Assembly (NCBI GenBank): GCA_902784785.1 | Contig: CACZWF010000025.1 | Coordinates: 1 to 34,665, forward strand | Length of the DNA: 34,665 nt | From: an uncultured Bacteroidia bacterium | GTDB taxonomy: Bacteria; Bacteroidota; Bacteroidia; Bacteroidales; UBA932 | Reading direction: 5' to 3' | In this document: positions 31,625-34,665 of the stretch, in pieces | How the letters are laid out: the number at the start of each line of letters is the position of its first letter | How positions within the stretch are numbered: position 1 is the stretch's first letter | The notes under the pieces: generated by a model | Told to the model about the DNA's origin: nothing | Database searches by the model: none | What the model saw: only the letters and a program-made list of their open reading frames with translations | Translations under genes and position numbers: made by a program

Positions 31625-32905
31625 ATGGAAGAAAAAACAAGTCTGAAAGATGCGTTTGCAGAGTTCAAAAAACAGAAGAACATTGACCGCAACACGATGA
31701 TGGGCGTCCTCGAAGACGTCTTCAAAACCCAATTGGCCAAAACCTACGGAAGCGCCGACAACTTTGACATTATCGTCAATGTCGACCGTGGCGATTGCGA
31801 AATCTACCAGAAATTCGACGTGGTCGAAGAGGTGGAGGATCCCGTGAGCCAGATCACCGTGGCCGAATTGGAAGCAATGGGAGAAGATGACTTCGAAGTC
31901 GGAGACGAGTATGTGAAGAAGATCTCGATGAAGGATTTCGGCCGTCGCGGCATCCTGAACCTGCGCCAGAACCTGCAGGGACGCATTATGGATATCGAGC
32001 GGGCCAACCTGTACAACAAGTACCTCGCCAAGAAGGGCGACCTCTTCACCGGCGAAGTGTATCAGTCTTGGAACAAGGAAGTCCTGCTGATGGACGAGGA
32101 CCACAACGAACTGCACCTGCCCAAGAGCGAACAGATCCAGGGCGAACATTTCAAGAAAGGCGACATCGTCCGCGCCATCATCAAGGATGTGGAGATGAAA
32201 AACAACGCGACGCCGTACATCATCCTCTCCCGTACCTCCAACGAATTCCTGGAGAAACTCTTCGAACAGGAAGTTCCCGAGATTTTCGACGGACTCATCA
32301 CCATCAAGAAGGTGGTCCGTATTCCGGGCGAACGCGCCAAAGTGGCCGTGGAGAGCTATGACGAGCGTATCGACCCCATCGGTGCCTGCATCGGTGTCAA
32401 GGGAGCCCGTATCATCGGCATCGTCAAGGAACTCCGCAACGAGAACATCGATGTGATCCAGTGGACGACCAACACCCAGCTGCTCATCCAGCGCGCGTTG
32501 AACCCCGCCAAGATCTCCTCCATCGTGATGAGCCCCGAAGAGAACAAGATCAAGGTGTTCATGCTTCCCGAGGAAGTCAAGAAAGGTATCGGCAAAGGTG
32601 GCTGCAACATCCGCCTCGCCAGCATGCTCGTCGGCAAGGAAATCGAGGTCTGGAGAGACGCTCCCGCCCAGGAGGAAGAGGAAGACGACGTTTTGCTCAG
32701 CGAATTCTCCAACGACAACCCGAGCAACGAGGAATACGGCAACGGCATCGACCAGTGGATTATCGAGCGCCTGCAGGCCATCGGTTGCGACACCGCCAAG
32801 AGCGTGCTCGCCCAGACGCCGGAAGACATCGCCCGCCGCGCCGACCTTGAAGATGAAACCGTTGCGGAAGTATTCGCCATCCTCCGCGCTGAATTTGAAG
32901 ACTAA
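31625..32905 (+). CDS. nusA: Transcription termination/antitermination factor NusA
   Basis: NusA binds RNA polymerase and nascent RNA, acting in pausing, termination and antitermination. The 426-residue protein has the N-terminal polymerase-binding domain (1-130), an S1 domain (about 135-200: KKGDLFTGEVYQSW), and two KH domains (from IPGERAKVAVES, with GACIGVKGARIIGIVKEL, and GKGGCNIRLASMLVGKEIEVW). The tail is acidic (EEEEDDVLLSEF) and ends in a helix-hairpin-helix-like repeat. The length matches Bacteroidetes NusA. It is 15 bases after rimP and 10 bases before infB. Confidence 0.94.
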   Translation: MEEKTSLKDAFAEFKKQKNIDRNTMMGVLEDVFKTQLAKTYGSADNFDIIVNVDRGDCEIYQKFDVVEEVEDPVSQITVAELEAMGEDDFEVGDEYVKKISMKDFGRRGILNLRQNLQGRIMDIERANLYNKYLAKKGDLFTGEVYQSWNKEVLLMDEDHNELHLPKSEQIQGEHFKKGDIVRAIIKDVEMKNNATPYIILSRTSNEFLEKLFEQEVPEIFDGLITIKKVVRIPGERAKVAVESYDERIDPIGACIGVKGARIIGIVKELRNENIDVIQWTTNTQLLIQRALNPAKISSIVMSPEENKIKVFMLPEEVKKGIGKGGCNIRLASMLVGKEIEVWRDAPAQEEEEDDVLLSEFSNDNPSNEEYGNGIDQWIIERLQAIGCDTAKSVLAQTPEDIARRADLEDETVAEVFAILRAEFED

Positions 32906-32915
32906 ATAAAGAAAT

Positions 32916-33293
32916 ATGGCTGAAATCAGAATCAGTAAACTTGCAAAAGAATTCAACATCGGTCTGAGCACCGTCATCGAGTTCCTTCAGAAAAACGGCG
33001 TCAGCGTCGAAGAAGGGAACCCGAATGCCAAGGTGGAAGTGCCCGATGACGTACGGGGAAAATTGGTCTCCGAGTTTGGCAGCGAACAGAAAGCCAAACA
33101 GGAAGCCGAGAAGACCGTCATCAAGTACAAAGAAATTATTGAAAACGCCGGGCGCAAGAAAGAGGCGGCGGAAGAGGAAGAAGGCCCGAGCGAAGTTGTC
33201 ATCAAACAGAACATCCTGGGCGGTGAACCCAAAGAGGCTCCGAAAGCCACCTCCATGGCAACCTTCCAAACCGGTGGCCCCGAAAGTGGCTAA
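32916..33293 (+). CDS. infB: Translation initiation factor IF-2, N-terminal part before a frameshift
   Basis: IF-2 is the GTPase that brings initiator tRNA to the ribosome. The first 50 residues form an IF2_N domain ([20 protein letters not shown]), followed by a charged linker ([19 protein letters not shown]). After about codon 110 (near [10 protein letters not shown]) the frame drifts to an unlikely [14 protein letters not shown] and stops at 33293. The true linker continues in the +1 frame ([13 protein letters not shown]), with the rest of infB. The shift lies between about 33235 and 33275 and corresponds to one extra base or two missing ones. The gene is essential in bacteria, so a sequence error or use of an internal start downstream is likely. 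Confidence 0.9.
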   Translation: MAEIRISKLAKEFNIGLSTVIEFLQKNGVSVEEGNPNAKVEVPDDVRGKLVSEFGSEQKAKQEAEKTVIKYKEIIENAGRKKEAAEEEEGPSEVVIKQNILGGEPKEAPKATSMATFQTGGPESG

Positions 33294-34665
33294 GGAAGAG
33301 CCCAAGAGCGAGGAAACGCCGAAAGAAGATCCGGCCCTCTCCCTGAAGATCACGGGAAAAATCGACCTGGACCAGTTCAAGAAAAAGAAAAAGAAGAAAG
33401 AGGACTCCCCTGCTCCCGAGGCAGCGGCTCCTGTTCAGCAGCCGGCCGAGACGCCGGTGGAGGAAAAGCCCGCCGAGGCTCCTGCGGAAAAACCGGTGGA
33501 AGAGGAAAGCGCTCCTGCCATCCGCGAAGTGGCCATCGAGGTTCCCAAGTTGAGCGGCCCCGCCGTCGTCGGCAAGATTGACCTCAGCCAGTTCGCCACT
33601 CCGAAGAAAGGCAAAAAACGCGAACGTATCGGCGGTGGCAAGGTGGACATCACCAAAGTCAATACGGTGGACACGCCTTCCCGCAAAGACAATCGCAAGA
33701 ACGAGAAGAACAACGCCCCTGCGCCCGGCCAAGGCAAACGCCGCCGGGGCAAGGAACTCGCCAAACCCGTGCTGACCGCGGCCGAGGAAGAAGAGATGCA
33801 GAAGGAAATCCAGAAGCAGATCAAGGAGACCTACGCCCGGATGAACGAAAGCAAGAGCAAAAACACCTTCGGAGCGAAATACCGCAAGGAAAAACGCGAA
33901 GCGGCCGCCAACAAGATGCAGGAGGAGATGGAGCAGCAGGAAATGGCGGGCAAGGTGCTCAAGGTCACGGAATTCGTGACGGTGAACGACCTGGCCACCA
34001 TGATGAACACGCCGGTCACCTCCGTCATCGGTGCCTGTATGTCCCTGGGCATCATGGTATCCATCAACCAGCGTCTGGATGCGGAAACCCTGGTGCTCGT
34101 CGCGGAAGAATTCGGCTATCAGGTCGAATTTGTCACGGCGGAACTCTCCGACATCATTTCGCAGGATGAGGAGGAAGATGGAGAGCTCGTCTCCCGTCCG
34201 CCCGTCATCACGGTGATGGGTCACGTGGACCACGGTAAGACCTCCCTGCTCGACTACATCCGCAAATCCAACGTCATTGCCGGTGAGGCGGGCGGTATCA
34301 CCCAGCACATCGGTGCCTACAATGTCAAACTCGAAGACGGCCGTCATATCACCTTCCTCGACACGCCGGGTCACGAGGCTTTTACCGCCATGCGTGCCCG
34401 CGGTGCCAAGATGACCGACGTAGCCATCATCATCATTGCGGCGGACGACGCCATCATGCCCCAGACCGTGGAGGCCATCAACCACGCCCAGGCGGCCGGT
34501 GTCCCGATGGTGTTCGCCATTAACAAGATCGACAAGCCCGGTGCCCAGCCCGACAAGATTCGCGAGCAACTCTCGAACATGAACATCCTCGTCGAAGAAT
34601 GGGGCGGCAAATACCAGTGCCAGGAAATCTCCGCCAAGCAAGGCATCAATGTGGGCAAGCTCCTC
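33274..34665 (+). CDS. infB: Translation initiation factor IF-2, main part after the frameshift (3' end beyond window)
   Basis: In the +1 frame from the first piece, the coding sequence continues to the right edge. It has a low-complexity Lys/Glu/Pro/Ala linker, two short 'GKIDL-QF' repeats typical of Bacteroidetes IF-2, a second IF2_N domain ([19 protein letters not shown]), and the GTPase domain with G1 [10 protein letters not shown]3 DTPGHEAF and G4 NKID. Domains II to IV, including the fMet-tRNA-binding part, lie outside the window. A GTG at 33274 is the first possible start in this frame after the shift. If the frameshift is real, translation might restart at this or a later internal codon, giving a short IF-2 form. 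Confidence 0.9.
   Translation, partial: MAPKVAKEEPKSEETPKEDPALSLKITGKIDLDQFKKKKKKKEDSPAPEAAAPVQQPAETPVEEKPAEAPAEKPVEEESAPAIREVAIEVPKLSGPAVVGKIDLSQFATPKKGKKRERIGGGKVDITKVNTVDTPSRKDNRKNEKNNAPAPGQGKRRRGKELAKPVLTAAEEEEMQKEIQKQIKETYARMNESKSKNTFGAKYRKEKREAAANKMQEEMEQQEMAGKVLKVTEFVTVNDLATMMNTPVTSVIGACMSLGIMVSINQRLDAETLVLVAEEFGYQVEFVTAELSDIISQDEEEDGELVSRPPVITVMGHVDHGKTSLLDYIRKSNVIAGEAGGITQHIGAYNVKLEDGRHITFLDTPGHEAFTAMRARGAKMTDVAIIIIAADDAIMPQTVEAINHAQAAGVPMVFAINKIDKPGAQPDKIREQLSNMNILVEEWGGKYQCQEISAKQGINVGKLL

Noticed and set aside
31115-32977. A 620-codon open frame on the minus strand
   Set aside because: It lies antisense to rimP and nusA, which match their families over the full length. The long frame is a by-product of codon bias.
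33202-34641. A 479-codon open frame on the minus strand
   Set aside because: Antisense to infB; the translation is His/Leu/Gly-rich with no domain.

Overview
This window is a stretch of a Bacteroidota chromosome, most likely of the order Bacteroidales. Supporting signs are the -33 TTTG / -7 TAnnTTTG promoters found upstream of many genes, the absence of clear Shine-Dalgarno sequences, a type 3 (archaeal/eukaryotic-like) ProS next to GlnS, a DUF3078 protein, a FadL/OmpP1 barrel, a WbqC-like protein, a PG_1098-type methyltransferase and FISUMP/'DLGLSVKWA' domains. Most of it is GC-rich and densely packed, with gene overlaps of 1 to 4 bases. I cannot name the genus from sequence alone.

Layout: (1) 1-1116, minus: EEP-family lipoprotein, then rsmI, cut by the left edge. 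(2) 1207-2610, plus: radA, broken by an in-frame TAG. (3) 2655-3602, minus: diacylglycerol-kinase-like lipid kinase. (4) 3707-9130, plus: glpABC (membrane-linked anaerobic glycerol-3-phosphate dehydrogenase) and a PG_1098-type methyltransferase. (5) 14491-9108, minus operon: glnS, a HAMP-type membrane sensor-like protein, trkH, a RecD/PIF1-like helicase. (6) 17973-14612, minus, AT-rich: an LPP20-like exported protein and two CsgG-like paralogues with near-identical N-terminal halves but different C-terminal FISUMP/C-type-lectin-like domains. An 813-bp stretch without a convincing gene follows; it holds a promoter, a palindromic repeat and a 197-bp inverted-repeat element. (7) 18787-20752: divergent NlpC/P60 hydrolase (minus) and yicC (plus, with a frameshifted C-terminus). 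(8) 24756-20739, minus operon: proS, DUF3078 barrel, tilS. (9) 24896-27511, plus: an odd Trp/Tyr/Pro- and Ser/Gly-rich lipoprotein and a FadL/OmpP1 barrel. (10) 31019-27529, minus operon: lpxD, lpxC (lacking the FabZ domain usual in Bacteroidetes), lpxA, a WbqC-like protein. (11) 31142-34665, plus: rimP, nusA, infB behind a leader hairpin; infB is frameshifted and runs off the right edge.

Functionally the window combines core translation and RNA metabolism (rsmI, glnS, proS, tilS, rimP, nusA, infB, yicC), lipid A synthesis, glycerol-3-phosphate respiration and several envelope proteins. The two things that stand out are the AT-rich CsgG-like/lectin-fold cassette with its neighbouring repeats, and three lesions in normally conserved genes (radA, yicC, infB), which may be assembly errors or real decay.
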